Counted from the stretch's first letter, positions 11,313 to 23,806 are shown. The stretch: DNA of 64,000 bases from Ursus arctos (GCF_023065955.2 NW_026622997.1:10588001-10652000); one strand, 5' to 3'. Translations and numbers: made by a program. Notes: a model not told the origin generated them from the letters alone.

Positions 11313-12487
11313 AATATTTACAGAGAACCTTATATTCAGCAACCTTATTTCAGAATGTGCTGAAAATGAGTCTCAGAATTTAATTTTAAGGGTTACCAGA
11401 ACTACCCAAGTGAATGCATAGGCTTGAACAATCTCCTATGTGAAAGTTAGGACCTTGATAGGAAAAGAGGGGTGCCTTGACACCTGAGATGAGACATTTG
11501 GTTAGATGAGCCCAATATTTAATCTGAAATTACCCTGAACCCTCTACTCCAGCAGAAGCATTTCCCTTCTCCATGCAGGAAGAAAGCAGCCTTCCTTTGA
11601 AAACCTGAGACTCTGCAAAAACTTCATCCAAGTCAGGCGTATTATTCTCAATCTGTAGACCAGCTTCACTTCACTGCCTTTGGAACAATCAACTAGGTTC
11701 AAGGTGCAGTACAGCCTCAGTAGGGAATATAATTCCTACTCTAGGACAAAAAATACACACACCCAAGGAATTACAAGACATGGCAAATATATAACAGCGT
11801 GAACTGGCAATACACAGATGGAAATGGATATTGAAACTGGTGGGTGGGGAAGGTTGGAATATAAAGTTGATGAGGGTGACTTTATTGCCATTGGACTTCT
11901 GTAACTAGAGATTTAAGATCTTAGCGAGGGGTGCCAGAGTCTGTGCTGATGGGCACGGGGGTGGCTTTGTGAATCTTGCCCATAATGCTGGTCTAATTGA
12001 TCAGGTTGGAGATGCCAGAACTTCCTTGGCAGAACAGCAAGGAAGGAATCAGAAGGCTCAAGGAGGTGTGTGTATTATAAGGGATTTATTACATGAGACC
12101 AAAGGCCCTACCACCTCACTGTATTCTCCAGGAGAGCCCAGTAGACCTTGTCTTCACTAAGGCAAACACACTTTGAATATAAATTTTGTCCTTTTTTGTG
12201 CATGCCTCAAATATTTCCCCATATCTATTATTTTCTTTTTTTTAGCTTTGTGATGTCTTCTGCTATGGGGAAGTTTACAATTTTCAAGTACTCAGATTTG
12301 TCCATCTCTTCACATCAGGCTTTTGGATTTTGTATCATTTATAAATAACCTCCCCACCTACATGAAACTATTACTTTTTTAGTATTGAAAATGGATTTGT
12401 ATCATATATGATAACTAATAACACCTATGGTCACCCAGGAGCTTTTTATCCTGCTATCCACTTACTCAAAATTGTCATCTTGTTTGT
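11313..12487. other. Unassigned intergenic DNA
   Basis: No recognisable repeat, exon or RNA gene. Short open frames (such as 11969-12160) lack conserved motifs. Confidence 0.5.
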
Positions 12488-12692
12488 CTTTTGTTTTTTT
12501 TTTAAAGATTTTATTTATTTATTTGACAGAGATAGAGACAGCCAGCAAGAGAGAGGGAACACAAGCAGGGAGAGTGGGAGAGGAAGAAGCAGACTCATAG
12601 CAGAGGAGCCTGACGTGGGGCTTGATCCCATAACGCCAGGATCACGCCCTGAGCCGAAGGCAGACGCTTAACCGCTGTGCCACCAGGCGCCC
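12488..12692 (-). mobile_element. CAN-SINE, bear-type subfamily
   Basis: Reverse-strand copy with CCATAACGCCAGGATCACGC (the GCGTTATGG-type core) and the head CACCAGGCGCCCC. Target duplication CTTGTTTGT at 12479-12487 and 12693-12701. Confidence 0.95.
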
Positions 12693-12701
12693 CTTGTTTG
12701 T

Positions 12702-13127
12702 TTTTTCTAAAGTCGACCTGATTCCATGGAAGACACAGGCATCTCTGCCTTTTTGCTGCTTTACATTTTGCTGATTTTTACATTTGATATGTCCTAATAA
12801 AGACAGATATAGCAGGGGCTATATTATACTTCCCTCCATCTTCGCTTGATCATCTGATGGTCTCCCCCAGTGATTCTGATCATGTCTCAACAGTGAAGAA
12901 AACAGAACATGTTTGGTCCACATACGGTCTTCACAGAGGCAGTCTTTTGTTCCATGAATCACTCCAGAAACACATTTTACCTAAAAATAGGACTGTTTGA
13001 ACATAGTTTAATATTCTAATACTGAAGTGTTTGTATGAGTAGAATGTGACGCTGTGTGGGAGGTGACTTCATCCAGAATGTACTTGTCTTATTTCTTCCA
13101 TTCTGTTGGGGCACAACTAACCTGGAA
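12702..13127. other. Unassigned intergenic DNA
   Basis: No feature recognised. Confidence 0.45.
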
Positions 13128-13232
13128 CCCCATTTTTTTTTAAATTTTAAGTAGGCTCCACATCCAACATGGGGCCCAAACTCACAACCCTGAGATCAAG
13201 AGTTACATGCTCCACTGACTGAGCCAGTCAGC
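13128..13232 (-). mobile_element. CAN-SINE, short old variant
   Basis: Reverse-strand fragment with AAGTAGGCTCCAC...ATCAAGAGTTACATGCTCCACTGACTGAGCCAG, an older CAN-SINE type lacking the pyrimidine-rich middle. Its head is interrupted by the next SINE. Confidence 0.8.
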
Positions 13233-13246
13233 TGCCCCAACTTTTA

Positions 13247-13463
13247 TTTATTTTATTTATTTTTTTGAAAATATTTTGTTTATTTATGAGAGAGAGAGAG
13301 AGATTGAAAGTGTGAGAGACACAGCACAAGGGAGGAGGTGTAGAGAGAGGCAGACTCCCCACTGAGCAGGGAGCCCCATGCAGGACTTGATCCCAGGACC
13401 CTGGGATCATGATCTGAGCCAAAGGCAGACACTTAACTGACTGACCCACCCAGGTGCCCCAGG
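13247..13463 (-). mobile_element. CAN-SINE inserted at the edge of an older SINE
   Basis: Reverse-strand copy with an (AG)n body and AGGACCCTGGGATCATGATC. Exact 14-bp target duplication TGCCCCAACTTTTA at 13233-13246 and 13464-13477. The duplicated bases include the head of the older SINE, which proves the order of insertion. Confidence 0.95.
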
Positions 13464-13477
13464 TGCCCCAACTTTTA

Positions 13478-15774
13478 AGTAAACTGTGTGCTAGAGGGTT
13501 TCTGGATGTCACAGGGAATGGGAGTTCTGACTGTAAGCTTGTGTGAGCTCTGGCTTAAGATCTTAAATTCTCTGGGCCTATTATTTTCTCTTCCATCCAA
13601 CCTTGTTTGCACTTGAAGAAATAAGTATATGCCTATGTTGTCAGAAAAATATAAGCAGCATATTTCAGTGACCAAAGGGAGATGTGACATTTATGTCACT
13701 GATATAATTGTGGGTTCACGGGGCAGATTCACCATGGATCGTACAGTTTCTCTTCAGTGCATCATGGGTCTATGTTCTGAAGAAAAGATTCATGGCAGCT
13801 GTAATGTCAGTGAGAAGAAAAGGGAAATGTACGCATAGACGAGGGCAATAGTAAGCAGTAAAGGAGAATAAGACCGAGTCATGTCAAATCGGGTACTTAG
13901 AACATCAAAACCGCATTAGCTGGGGAAGACAGGTGGAGACAGCCAGGCTGGAGTCCCGATTGAGAGGCCTGGGCGGAGCGTCCTCTGCTCAGCAGAGAAT
14001 TCCAACTGACCATCCCCATCAAGGCCATATTTATTGTGCAAATGTTGGGGGTTCGGAAGTTAAATATTTGTTTGCCTATGTGCAGCTGGAGCGAGTTGCA
14101 TTCCTGTGTTGTCGTGTCTTTACCTCTTCAAGGAGCCTGGGCTGGGTGTGCTTGCTTTCCCTCCCAGATTCCATTCTGGGGGACCAACCCAGCCTGGAGC
14201 CAGAGGGGATGTAAAGCAAGACTTGTAGCTCTTGGCGTCCAGACCAGGAGGCCCAATTCTGACCTGGATGCCAGCTAATGTCAACTAATCAAGCTCGCAA
14301 GGTCACTCATGCAGCACGAGTCTCACAAACAACATTGTTTAGCCTGCCTGCGTCTGAGCAGGTCAGGGTGGTGGTTGACGCAGGACAAATCATAGAAACC
14401 TCCATCCACACAATGCAATCTGCTAGTGGGGCCCGGTCCTGGCAATCAAGTTTTCTAGCATGAAGACTTAAGATATGGTTGAGCTCACAGTGCAATCTTT
14501 TAACTAGGACTTTTTTTTTTAATTAAAAACAACGCATTACACTAATAGAGTAAATATTCATTAAATGAGAATTATCTACTTTTATATATTCGGAATAAGA
14601 TTTAAATAGCATTTGGTATAGGACTTAAAGAAAAATAACAAGACAAATGAGTGGACTCTTCTTAAACTCAGATCTAATGTCTTAGACATCTCCTTAGCAG
14701 CACGTCTGGAGGGTTGAAAGTCTTCCAGATTACTTGTAGATACCTTTAGAATTAGAGGCTTTTCACTTTCAACTAGTTGTTCAAAAAGATTTCTTAAATA
14801 TTTGGCCAACCTTAAATTATCAAACGTTATGCTGCTTCTGAAGTTTTTTATTTTTCTTCATTGTTATGGGACCTCTGGTTCACCATGTCCCATGCTGGTT
14901 TTCAGGGGGGCGGTCAGACGTCAACTCTGTAAACCCTCACTGACCGCTCAGCATGTCAGGCCATCCTACTGTGGACTGCTGAGCCCACATCATGCCGCAG
15001 CCCCTTCGTTTGTGGAGATGAGAGCCTGAGGTGTCGGCATTCACCTCCCCTAGTTCCTTTACCTGCTGCAAGACCAGACTGGCTGTTTTTGGAGTACTTA
15101 CTCAATTTGGAAGCTCTTCCTTATTTATTTCAATGGAATATGGTTTGATCCCATCATTTTCTTTTATACCTAGAAGGGTTAAAAGTGACACTTATAAAGT
15201 GGCTTTCACCAGAGAGTGAAAGCTTCACCTGCCCGTCCGGAGCCTGTGGCCACACAGGAAAGACCACAGTCACTTCTTCCAACAAAGGCACTGGGCGTTG
15301 TCTCCCTGCTCCTAAAATATTCTGTCATGTTTTAACAGTTTAACTAATGCATCTGTTTGAAGTGTTGTTTTGTCAGATATATATTCCTCCCAACTATAAT
15401 TTTGAAGCAGTGGGATTATATCTTCAAGAACATGTGGCGAACTGATGCTGAGCCAGTCCTGATATGGAGGCCAGGCTGGTCACAGATGGCGCCAATTATC
15501 TTGTGAGGATGCTGGGAGGTGAGCTCGGCCAGCAATGGCGACCATCACACCAGCGTCCTCTCTCCCATCTCTGTCCTGGTATGAGGCTGGGCTCCAGGAC
15601 AACCTCTATGAAAATGTTCTGCATAGACTTCTTTTCTGTTTGTGGCTATAAAGAGGCTCTTGTAACACACGTTGGGGTGTCTAATCCTGGCAAAACAGTG
15701 AGTCCAGCCTCACCAATTACAACCAGTAAATTCCTGATCATCATAAATCATTTATTAACACAGAATGGAAATGG
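13478..15774. other. Unassigned intergenic DNA
   Basis: Mixed-composition DNA. The segment 13.93-14.47 kb is richer in GC and CpG and could be an unrecognised old LTR or single-copy DNA; I cannot tell. Open frames here overlap on both strands and show no domain. Confidence 0.45.
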
Positions 15775-15930
15775 GCACATTCCAGGTCCCAGACTGGAGT
15801 CAGACAGACTGACGTGAGACTTCAGTTTCGGCTCCCTTCCTAAAGTTATTCGCTGTAAAAACAGTCCAGTTATTTACTTCTCTGGACTTCAGTTTCCTCA
15901 TCTTTAAGATGGGCATGGCGATATTTTCCA
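15775..15930 (+). mobile_element. MIR (ancient tRNA-derived SINE)
   Basis: Contains the MIR 3' half pattern: ...TTATTTACTTCTCTGGACTTCAGTTTCCTCATCTTTAAGATGGG. It is diverged, and the 5' half is weak. Confidence 0.75.
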
Positions 15931-16624
15931 CGTGGGAGTTGTTGAGAAGGGGAAGCATGGTGTTGTATTTTTAAAAGCTCCCTGCAGGGCATGGAATTGG
16001 GAAGGTGGTCCCTCTCTGTCTTCTAGGCTTTGGTTTTGGACCATGGAGTGTTTTTACCCTCCTCACTCGGGGGAGCATTTGTACAACACTTTTGGTCTCT
16101 TTGCCTGGATTCCTGGTTCCTCGAGCCTGATTTTTTCAAGTCACCTCTTGGGTATGGGTCAAGTCACTGTGCTATTGGCCAGTTCTTATGCTGAATGATA
16201 GTCCTTTTTTTGTTTTGTTTTGTTTCCAGGAACCTCTGAAGGGTTGGACTGTAGTGCACCTCTGGACTGTGTATGTGAACTTGGAATCCATTATGCAGCC
16301 TGCTTATCCCTCTTTCTAGAGACAGGTAGGTGTGGTACAGTGGCCCCAGGTCTAAATTTGGAGTGGGAAGTGGGAAGCCCACTTAGGCCTCAAATTCAGC
16401 CATCTTTGTTACTCTAGTTTTTGTTGGAGGTTTGCTATGAGTTGCCAAGCGTTTGCCTAGATTGAAGCTCTTCCTTGTTTTCCATCTGTTTTGTGTGTAT
16501 GTGTGTACTTTGCTCAGAACCTTGTCTCCTTGAATGAGGTAGGTTTTGGGTGAAAAAGCAGTTTTGGGCAAATCTCAGCTGTAAGCAAAATTCTTTTGAT
16601 GATTAACATGCCTATGTACAGGGC
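15931..16624. other. Unassigned intergenic DNA
   Basis: No feature recognised; probably single-copy DNA. Confidence 0.45.
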
Positions 16625-16639
16625 TAAGCAGAAGTTTCT

Positions 16640-16678
16640 TTCTTTCTTTTCTTTCTTTCTTTTCTTTCTTTCTTTCCT

Positions 16679-16718
<40 letters not shown>

Positions 16719-16721
16719 TTT

Positions 16722-16752
<31 letters not shown>

Positions 16753-16771
16753 CTTTCTTTCTTCTTTCTTT

Positions 16772-16825
<54 letters not shown>

Positions 16826-16848
16826 TTTCTTCTTTCTCTCATTCTTTC
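16640..16848. repeat. (CTTT)n microsatellite grown from the L1 A-tail
   Basis: About 210 bases of CTTT units with CTTTT/CCTT interruptions, exactly where the poly(A) tail of the antisense L1 should be. It gives spurious Phe/Ser- and Lys/Arg-rich open frames on both strands. Confidence 0.95.
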
Positions 16849-17289
16849 TTATTATGTTATGTTAGTCACCATACGGTACATCATTAGTTTTTGATGCAGT
16901 GTTCCATTATTCATTATTTGCATATAACACCCAGTGCTCATTACAACACGTGTCCTCCTTAACACCCATCACTGGGCTGTTAACACCCCACCCCTTCACC
17001 CCCCTCCCCTCTGAAACCCTCAGATTGTTTCCTGGAAGTCCATAGTCTATCATGGTTCATCTCCCCCTCTGATTTCCCCCCTTCAGTTTTTCCTTCCTTC
17101 CCCTAATGTCCTCCCTGCTATTCCTTATGTTCCACATATGAGTGAAACCATATGATAATTGTCTTTCTCTGCTTGACTTATTTCACTTAGCATAATCTCC
17201 TCCAGTCCCGTCCATATTGATGCAAATGGTGAATATTCATTCTTTCTGATGGCTGAGTAATATTCCATTGTATATATGGACCACATCTT

Positions 17290-17382
17290 TTTTTTTTATG
17301 TGAGAGGGAAATTTTTTTTATTATGCTCAGTTAGCCACTGTATATTAGTTCACATCATTAGTTTTTGATGTGAACCACATCT
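17290..17382 (-). mobile_element. Tiny nested L1 3'-end insertion
   Basis: Within the larger L1, the text ACCACATCTT (about 17280) is followed by a T-run and a second L1 3'-end segment (TTATTATGCTCAGTTAGCCA... CATCATTAGTTTTTGATGTG), and then ACCACATCTT repeats at about 17375-17384, where the ORF2-derived host sequence resumes. The repeated 10 bases act as the target duplication. The copy is about 90 bases long, an extreme 5' truncation. Confidence 0.75.
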
Positions 17383-17461
17383 TCTTTATCCATTCATCTA
17401 TTGAAGGACATCTCAGCTACTTCCACAGTTTGGCTATTTTGGACATTAAGCAGAAGTTTCT

Positions 17462-18829
17462 AAGCTACTTTTCCCACAGCATCAAGGGAAACAGAAGCAA
17501 GATAGAGACAGACATGTTTGGTTTGTCCCTGTTACAAAAGGTTGCCAGCAAACCACCAGAAGCTAGGACAGATGCCTAGAACAGGTTGTCCCCCATAACG
17601 CTCATAAGGAACCAATCCTAAGACCTTGATCTCAGACTTACAGCCTTCAGAAGCTTTAGACAACAAACTTCCGTCTTTGAAACCACTCAGTCTGTGGCCT
17701 TTGTTATGGCAGCCACCGCAACAGTCCGAGGGGCAGGTGACACTGCGGAGGGAATAGCCGAAGGGAATCAGTCTTGAAGCAGGAAGGGAGGCGGCCAGTG
17801 AACTGAGCTGAAGGCAGGGCTTCTCACCTTCCCTGTGGCCAGAGGAATCCTGGACCAAAGCTTTGAGGCATGGGGAAGCCTGAATGCTTACACTAGTGGT
17901 GGAAACTCATACGCTCTTCTGACCATGGGAAGGCAGGCTGGAACAAGGCAGAGCCTATGGTAGCTGTGGGCTGAGGCCGTGGTTGTATATTGTTTTCTGG
18001 GTTGTATATTTCATTTCCTTTCCACTACTCCAATATCTCCTTCGAGAACATCTCACTAAAGGTTTATAGTGCAGTATCTACTGTACTGTGAGAAACGATG
18101 CCCCATATTCAAGATGAAGGAGACAAGGGCTCAAGAGAAGGCAAGAGAAGAGGCACAAGGGCTGTCGTAATGCCACCGCAGGCTCGGCCAGCCCGTGAGC
18201 TGTGTGTGAGCAGGCAATCTGAGGGCCATGGTCCTGGCCCAGTTGAGGTGGCCCTTTGGCTAGGGGACCTCTTTGGGAGGGTTAACTGGATAATTCACAG
18301 CAATAAACCTGTTTACATTTAAAGTGGATATAGCTGAGACGTAGTCAATTAAATGAGGGGACGGTGTTCCTCAGATGATGTGTAAAGAGGATGTTTCCAG
18401 GCTTAAATTTCTATTATCCTAATTAAACAGAAATGTCACTGAGCAGTGACTAGTTGTCGTGAGCCACGCGCTTTCTTCTGCAGGTGAGGGAAAGCCACCT
18501 TTGGACCGTCGGGCGAGACTGTTGAAGGCAGTCTAGTGTGCTGCTCAGACGCAGGGACAGACTGCCAGCCGTAAGAAGTGACAGGTGGTGGCATCCGCAG
18601 AAGGCACGGTTTTCACATCTGAACAATCAGTGATCCTGCTGGTGATTGGACTTGGTTGATTCCCAAGATTCCCTCTAGCACTATAAATTCATGCTTCTGC
18701 GAGAAAGGAGGGGCTAGTAGGCAGTGGTCTGGCAATGTGGGATCATTTAGTTTTAAGACAATCACCCCCACACATCTCAAGAGCCCCAAAGGGCGGCAAG
18801 TATTAAAGTGCTGTGTACAGAACGAAAGA
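17462..18829. other. Unassigned intergenic DNA
   Basis: GC-moderate, probably single-copy. A weak MIR-like stretch may lie near 18.10 kb (CCCCATATTCAAGATGAAGG). Open frames at 17532-17858(-) and 18098-18322(+) have no recognised domain. Confidence 0.45.
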
Positions 18830-20000
18830 AGCCTTTCCTGAGCATCTTCTGTAAGACAGGTGCAACCTCGGTACACGGAGATGAACAAAATACACCTGGA
18901 TTCTGACCACATGCCTCCCAACAGTCTAGTGGGAGAGACACACGTAAACACACATGAATGGTTGTGATCTGTGAAAGGTACTGTCACTTTCTCCAGTGTA
19001 AGAAGGAAGAACCTGGAACCTATGTGACATTGGGCGATGGTGTCAGTGTCTAGGGCTTCTGTAACAGATTACCACAAACTTGGTGGCTTAAAACAACAAA
19101 AATGTACTGTCTCACAGTTCTGGAGGCTAGAAGCCTAAAATCAAGGTGTCATATTGCCATGCTCCCTCTGATGGCTTTAGAGAAGACTCCTTCCTTGCCT
19201 GTCTCCCAGCTCCTGGTGGCTGTCGGCTATTCTTGGCCGTCTCAGGCTTGTAGTTGCCTTCAGTTCCAGCCTGTCTTCACATGGTCATCTCCTTCTGCGT
19301 GTGTGTCTGTGTCTTCATCTCTTTCTCCTTATGGCACCAAGCATTGGATTTAGGGCCCGCCCTTCTCCAGCAGGACCTCATCTTAACTTGATCACACCTG
19401 CAAAGGCCATATTTCCAAATAAGGTTCCATTCCCAGGTATCTGGGGTTATGACTTCAACATACCCTTTGGGGGTACACAATTCAACCCACTCTAGTGATC
19501 ATGGATGTTTTCTCCAAGGAGTTGGTACTTAAGTTGGGACTTGAAAGAAAAAGTGAGACAGTTGGGCAAAGACCAAGGGAAGATCATTCCAGGAAAAATT
19601 GAAACCTGTATACTTGAGGTCTCTATTACTTGAGGGGAGGACCTTGCATGTGTGAGAGTCTTAAAGAGTCTGGCCAGTGAAGGTAGAGTATAGTGAAGGG
19701 GACAGTGGTATGAAGTGAGTTTGGACAGTGACAGGGGCCAGATCACGCAAGGCCTTGCAAGTCACCTTAAGGAGTTTGGATTTTATTCTAAGGGCAATTG
19801 GATGCCACTTAAGGGTCCCGATGGAAGGCGATGCTATGGGAGGGTAGAGTCATGATATGATCTGGTCTGAATGCAGCAATGAATCTCTAAGTGGCATGGA
19901 TTGAGTGGGGCCAGAGAGGAGGCGAAGAGGCCATACAATAGAAAGGACAGTGGTGGCTGTGGATATGGAAAGAAGTAGATGGATTCGTCAGACAGTAAGA
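18830..20000 (+). mobile_element. Ancient mammalian interspersed repeat (L2-like / unassigned), split by an LTR
   Basis: Contains landmarks I recognise from a common old repeat: AACAGTCTAGTGGGAGAGAC near 18920, AGATCATTCCAGG near 19580, GGGGCCAGATCACGCAAGGC near 19735 and GGAGTTTGGATTTTATTCTA near 19772. The order fits one element, interrupted by the MaLR LTR at about 19049-19493. The second half of the same family recurs at 34130-34560. Family name uncertain. Confidence 0.6.
19049..19493 (-). mobile_element. MaLR (MLT1/MST-like) solo LTR, reverse strand
   Basis: Plus strand shows the reversed MaLR LTR: TTCTGTAACAGATTACCACA, GGCTTAAAACAACA, CACAGTTCTGGAGGCTAGAA, ...CAAATAAGGTTCCATTCCCA..., GGGGGTACACAATTCAACCC. 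The host repeat continues on both sides. Flanks CAGTG / AGTGA are a plausible short target duplication. It is noncoding. Confidence 0.8.
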
Positions 20001-22361
20001 GACTGAACTAATAGGACTGATTTGGAATGACTGATTTCTAATATAAGTCTTGGTCCAGAGGCACAAAGTGAATTTCCAGGGCCTTGCACATTGCTTAACT
20101 CAGCTCAGCCGTTTAATTTATATGAATTAAGTGGTATCCACATAAAGCTTTAATCCAATGCCTTTTACTAGGTGTTGACAGAAGATGGCCCTCAGGTTAC
20201 ACCTGACCTGAGACAGCTTTTGTGCATGCTACATAGTCACAGAAAAATCTAGATTCCTAGCTGCTCTTGAGGTCTGGAAAGCTGGCAACAATGGAGACTA
20301 TAATCTTGTTTGGCGCAAGGAGCTGGGGCTGAGTAACAGATCCCACCCTAGACAGTGTGCTCTCCAGCTCTCAGTCTACGACTGCGTTTTGCTCTATATC
20401 CAATGTACTTGCCTGGCCCTTATTGGGCTTCAGTTTGCCCCTCTTCCTAATTATAATAAACAGAGTGGTTCTGCTATGATATATAGTGGTTCCCCTCTGC
20501 ATACTTCCCTTGTGAACTTGTATGGAGGTGGGTGGGTCCTTGAGTATTTGGGATTCAGGCTTGATGTCTTTTTCTCTAGAGACTTATACACTTGAGCCAG
20601 AAGGATTATGGCAAATCCACAAGTCGATCTGAGTGATGCACCAGGACAATTCAAGTATTGAATTCAGTAGGTCTCTTGCTTCTTTCTCTGATTTTAGTCA
20701 TTCCCCTGGAGCTATCTGGAATCAGTCATGGCAGCCTTTCAAACTAAGGAGTGCAGTGTATGCACATAATATTTTGTTTAAGAAAGCAGGCAAATGTATA
20801 ATATATTTTTAAAGGGATTTTCACAAGCATGATGAAATCCTAAAAATAAAGTTTGTGTTCAGCTCCCATTTTCAGAGAAATTAATCTTTGTAAAATATGG
20901 TATTTTCTCACATTGTTGGAAAGACAAGGCATTTCAGTAATTACAAGTGCCTTAGAAAATGGATTTGGATGTTTTCCCCATGAACTGATCTCTAAATTAC
21001 AAAATCATGAGGAACTGTCAATTGTAGAAAACTTTAACCATGGGAACAAATGTTTTCTGAACAAAGGCTGCCCAGTCTAATATTTATTTCTTTAGATATA
21101 TGACTAAAGCTCAAGCGACATCATCTTCTTACCCAGTCTTCTAGGGGCATACCGGCTGCGTAGGTAAGTGAAGTTTTATTCACAGGCAAGCACCTAAAAG
21201 GAAAGTCTTGTTTCTGCTCATCAAGAAGTAAGTTCCATTTCTAGGGTAGTCATAGGAAGGAAATTGCTATTTCTACTTATGTTCTCCAAACAACAATAAA
21301 ATATTTATTAGCAGCAAAATCAAAGAACAGACTACTCTTTAGACTCCTAGAACTTTACTGAACTTTACTCCCTGTACCCTGTGGCCTAATTGTTTGATAT
21401 TTTCTCACAAAACAGGATAAAATATACCAAAAACTTGTGACAGATTGTGCCTAGTTATAATATGCCTTGAACTGAACCTGAAGTTGAAGGGACATTTATG
21501 GTGCCTGTTAAATAATGGTAGTGATGGCATTTTAATGGAAAAGTAGGAAGGTGCTTTTATTAATAAATGTATTTTATTGGTTTAAAGTAGAAATCTTTAA
21601 TAATGTTGGTGTTGGAAAATAAGGCTTGTCTTATTGGAGTGCCTTATGTTTCTCAAGGATTAAAGTAGAGAGAAGGTGGGGATGACATGATTTGACCAGT
21701 AGTTTATATAAGTTTCTGTCATTCTGTGGCACCCAATGAATTGTTGACGATGCTCTTTCAGCCTGACATTGGTGGTGAGGAAACATCTTCCTTCCATCCT
21801 TCCCCCCAACCCAGACTCCCTCCCTCCTATGATGAGTTTTATTTCACACATAGATGAATAAATAAAGATTAGCCATCAGGAAAACTGGTTGTGTCCTAGA
21901 AATATGTCTTAGGTAATATGTCATGAAATTGGGTCCAAAGAACAATTTTATAATGGAGCTGACCAGTCAGTCAAGGTGCCATCTCGGGTCAGGCAGGTGA
22001 GAACATTTTTATACTCATCAGCAAAAAGTCCATGTTCGCTTGACATTTAAATCAAAAGACCCACTTTGGTCAGTATCGGTGCCCTTCCCTGATTGTGGCA
22101 TTCCTGTCTGAGTCCAGGCCTTCACGACAGCACACTTTTTTTTTTTTTCAACTTCCTCCATGCCATCTGCACTGGGGAGGGCCCAAAGAGATGACTTTGC
22201 AGCAAAATACTCCCTCCCCCCACCAGAAAGTTGCTTGTATCCCAACTGAGCTGCTAAGGAAGTGGATTTCCCGCTGTCTCGTGTTCTGCATCACATTGAA
22301 TTTAAGTGAACAAGAGACATCAGCCATTTTGTTCTTGAACCCTGCCTACTGGTGGCAGAAG
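20001..22361. other. Unassigned intergenic DNA
   Basis: Mostly AT-rich, without a recognised repeat or exon. Open frames are under 95 codons and lack motifs. Confidence 0.45.
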
Positions 22362-22378
22362 GGCATTTGAAATTTTTT

Positions 22379-22580
22379 TTTTAATTTTTATTTTTAAAGA
22401 TTTTATTTATTTATTTGACAGAGAGACAGCTAGCGAGAGAGGGAACACAAGCAGGGGGAGTGGGAGAGGAAGAAGCAGGCTCATAGCAGAGGAGCCTGAT
22501 GTGGGGCTCGATCCCATAACGCCGGGATCACGCCCTGAGCCAAAGGCAGACGCTTAACCGCTGTGCCACCCAGGCACCCC
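22379..22580 (-). mobile_element. CAN-SINE, bear-type subfamily, exact target duplication
   Basis: Reverse-strand copy with CCATAACGCCGGGATCACGC. Exact 17-bp duplication GGCATTTGAAATTTTTT at 22362-22378 and 22581-22597, so its limits are certain. Confidence 0.97.
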
Positions 22581-22597
22581 GGCATTTGAAATTTTTT

Positions 22598-23753
22598 GTT
22601 CAAGCCAACTAGTGTAATGTTGGAACAGCAGATGGGGGTGGAAGGTGGAAAGTGGTGATGCGTGTAACGGCATTTTTCTTTTTCAGAGCTGAAGACAAAT
22701 AGAGTTTACCTCTGCTTGGCAAGGTAGGTGTATAAATGTGATGGACTCTTAAGTGATGTTTTGGGATGTTGAAGAAACTTGGTAAATGAGACTCTAGTTC
22801 ACTCTCTTCTCTATTAATCAGAGATAGACATGTTTGCCTGCTTGGCTGTAAATATTGACATCACCCTTTCTGCCCCACTACTGATGTTGCTCAGAGGCCA
22901 TTACAAAATAATTGGAAAGTGGGTGCACAGCCCCCAGTCTCTGGGAATAAGATTGCTCAAACAACACACATTCATCGTAACCCTTCTTTTTTCTTTGGAT
23001 CTCCTATGCTGCCCAGCATTGTGAGAGATATAGAAGAATGATGTTCTTTTCTTTTCTCCCTTTGATGATATAAAAGATTGATGTTCCCCCCCTTTTTTTT
23101 TACTCTTTGTGAACGTTAGAAAAAATTAGCAAATAATAAGAGATAGGGTGTAATTCAGGAGACACAGGCTGGGTTTAACTCAGAAAAGAAAAAGTTCACT
23201 ATAGGCCCAGGAAATTGGAAAGATCTTTTTCTCCTCTCTCTTGCCACTAAGTGGATAAGATACTCATCTTCTGGGCCCAAGGGATGCCCTGGGTACACCT
23301 CATCCCTTCATTTGCCACATTTTATAATGATTATAACTAGGGTGACTGGACATCCTGGTTTGCCCAGCTTGGTGTCGATTTATGTCTGTTGTTCCAGAAT
23401 AATTATTAATAGTTCCCATTTTTACTCCCCAAAGTCCCAGTTTAGATTATAAATATAACTCAAATATAAACCAAAGACCACATAGCTCAGGTTTTTTATG
23501 CATTTGCATTCAAATAAGCACAATCTCATAACTCAAAATAATTAAAAATAATTCTTGTGTCTCAGGAAGAACATGAAAGGTGATCTAAGTTATAACCTTC
23601 AGTGACACTCTTCAGAAGTCTATATCCTCTCTTCCCTAAGTGCTCCTGATAGCACTGGCTGCTCTAAGGCCTTTCAAACAAAGCACTTTTAACTTTCCTG
23701 ACACCCAACCCACACCTTTTATTTTTGTCCTTCTTGCTTCTCTTAGCTTTTTA

Positions 23754-23756
<3 letters not shown>
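22598..23756. other. Unassigned intergenic DNA with a possible old transposon scrap
   Basis: Around 23338-23460 there is GGGTGACTGGACATCCTGGTTTGCC... followed by AATTATTAATAGT, reminiscent of an old nonautonomous DNA transposon, but I cannot name it with confidence. The rest is unassigned. Confidence 0.4.

Positions 23757-23803
<47 letters not shown>
23757..23803. repeat. (GT)n dinucleotide microsatellite
   Basis: Uninterrupted GT for 47 bases; likely length-polymorphic. Confidence 0.98.

Positions 23804-23806
<3 letters not shown>

Larger units (their letters stand above)
16640..17446 (-). mobile_element. 5'-truncated L1, antisense, with exact target duplication
   Basis: The reverse strand reads as the L1 3' end: ORF2 C-terminus, then 3'UTR (the same 3'UTR as the L1 at 5400-5727), then a tail seen on the plus strand as (CTTT)n. 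Bounded by an exact 15-bp duplication TAAGCAGAAGTTTCT at 16625-16639 and 17447-17461. It contains a smaller nested L1 tail insertion at about 17290-17382. Confidence 0.95.

Noticed and set aside
13930..14470. Possible old LTR or gene exon in a GC-richer stretch
   Set aside because: No LTR ends, polyadenylation box or protein motif that I can support. Left as unassigned DNA.
16596..16865. Phe/Ser-rich (plus) and Lys/Arg-rich (minus) open frames
   Set aside because: Translations of the CTTT microsatellite derived from an L1 tail.
9297..19493. An endogenous retrovirus with coding genes
   Set aside because: Only MaLR-type solo LTRs are seen (9.3 and 19.05 kb). No gag, pol or env motif appears between or next to them.
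23338..23460. Old DNA transposon fragment
   Set aside because: The start GGGTGACTGGACATCCTGG is suggestive, but I could not identify both ends or a family, so it is mentioned only inside an unassigned stretch.
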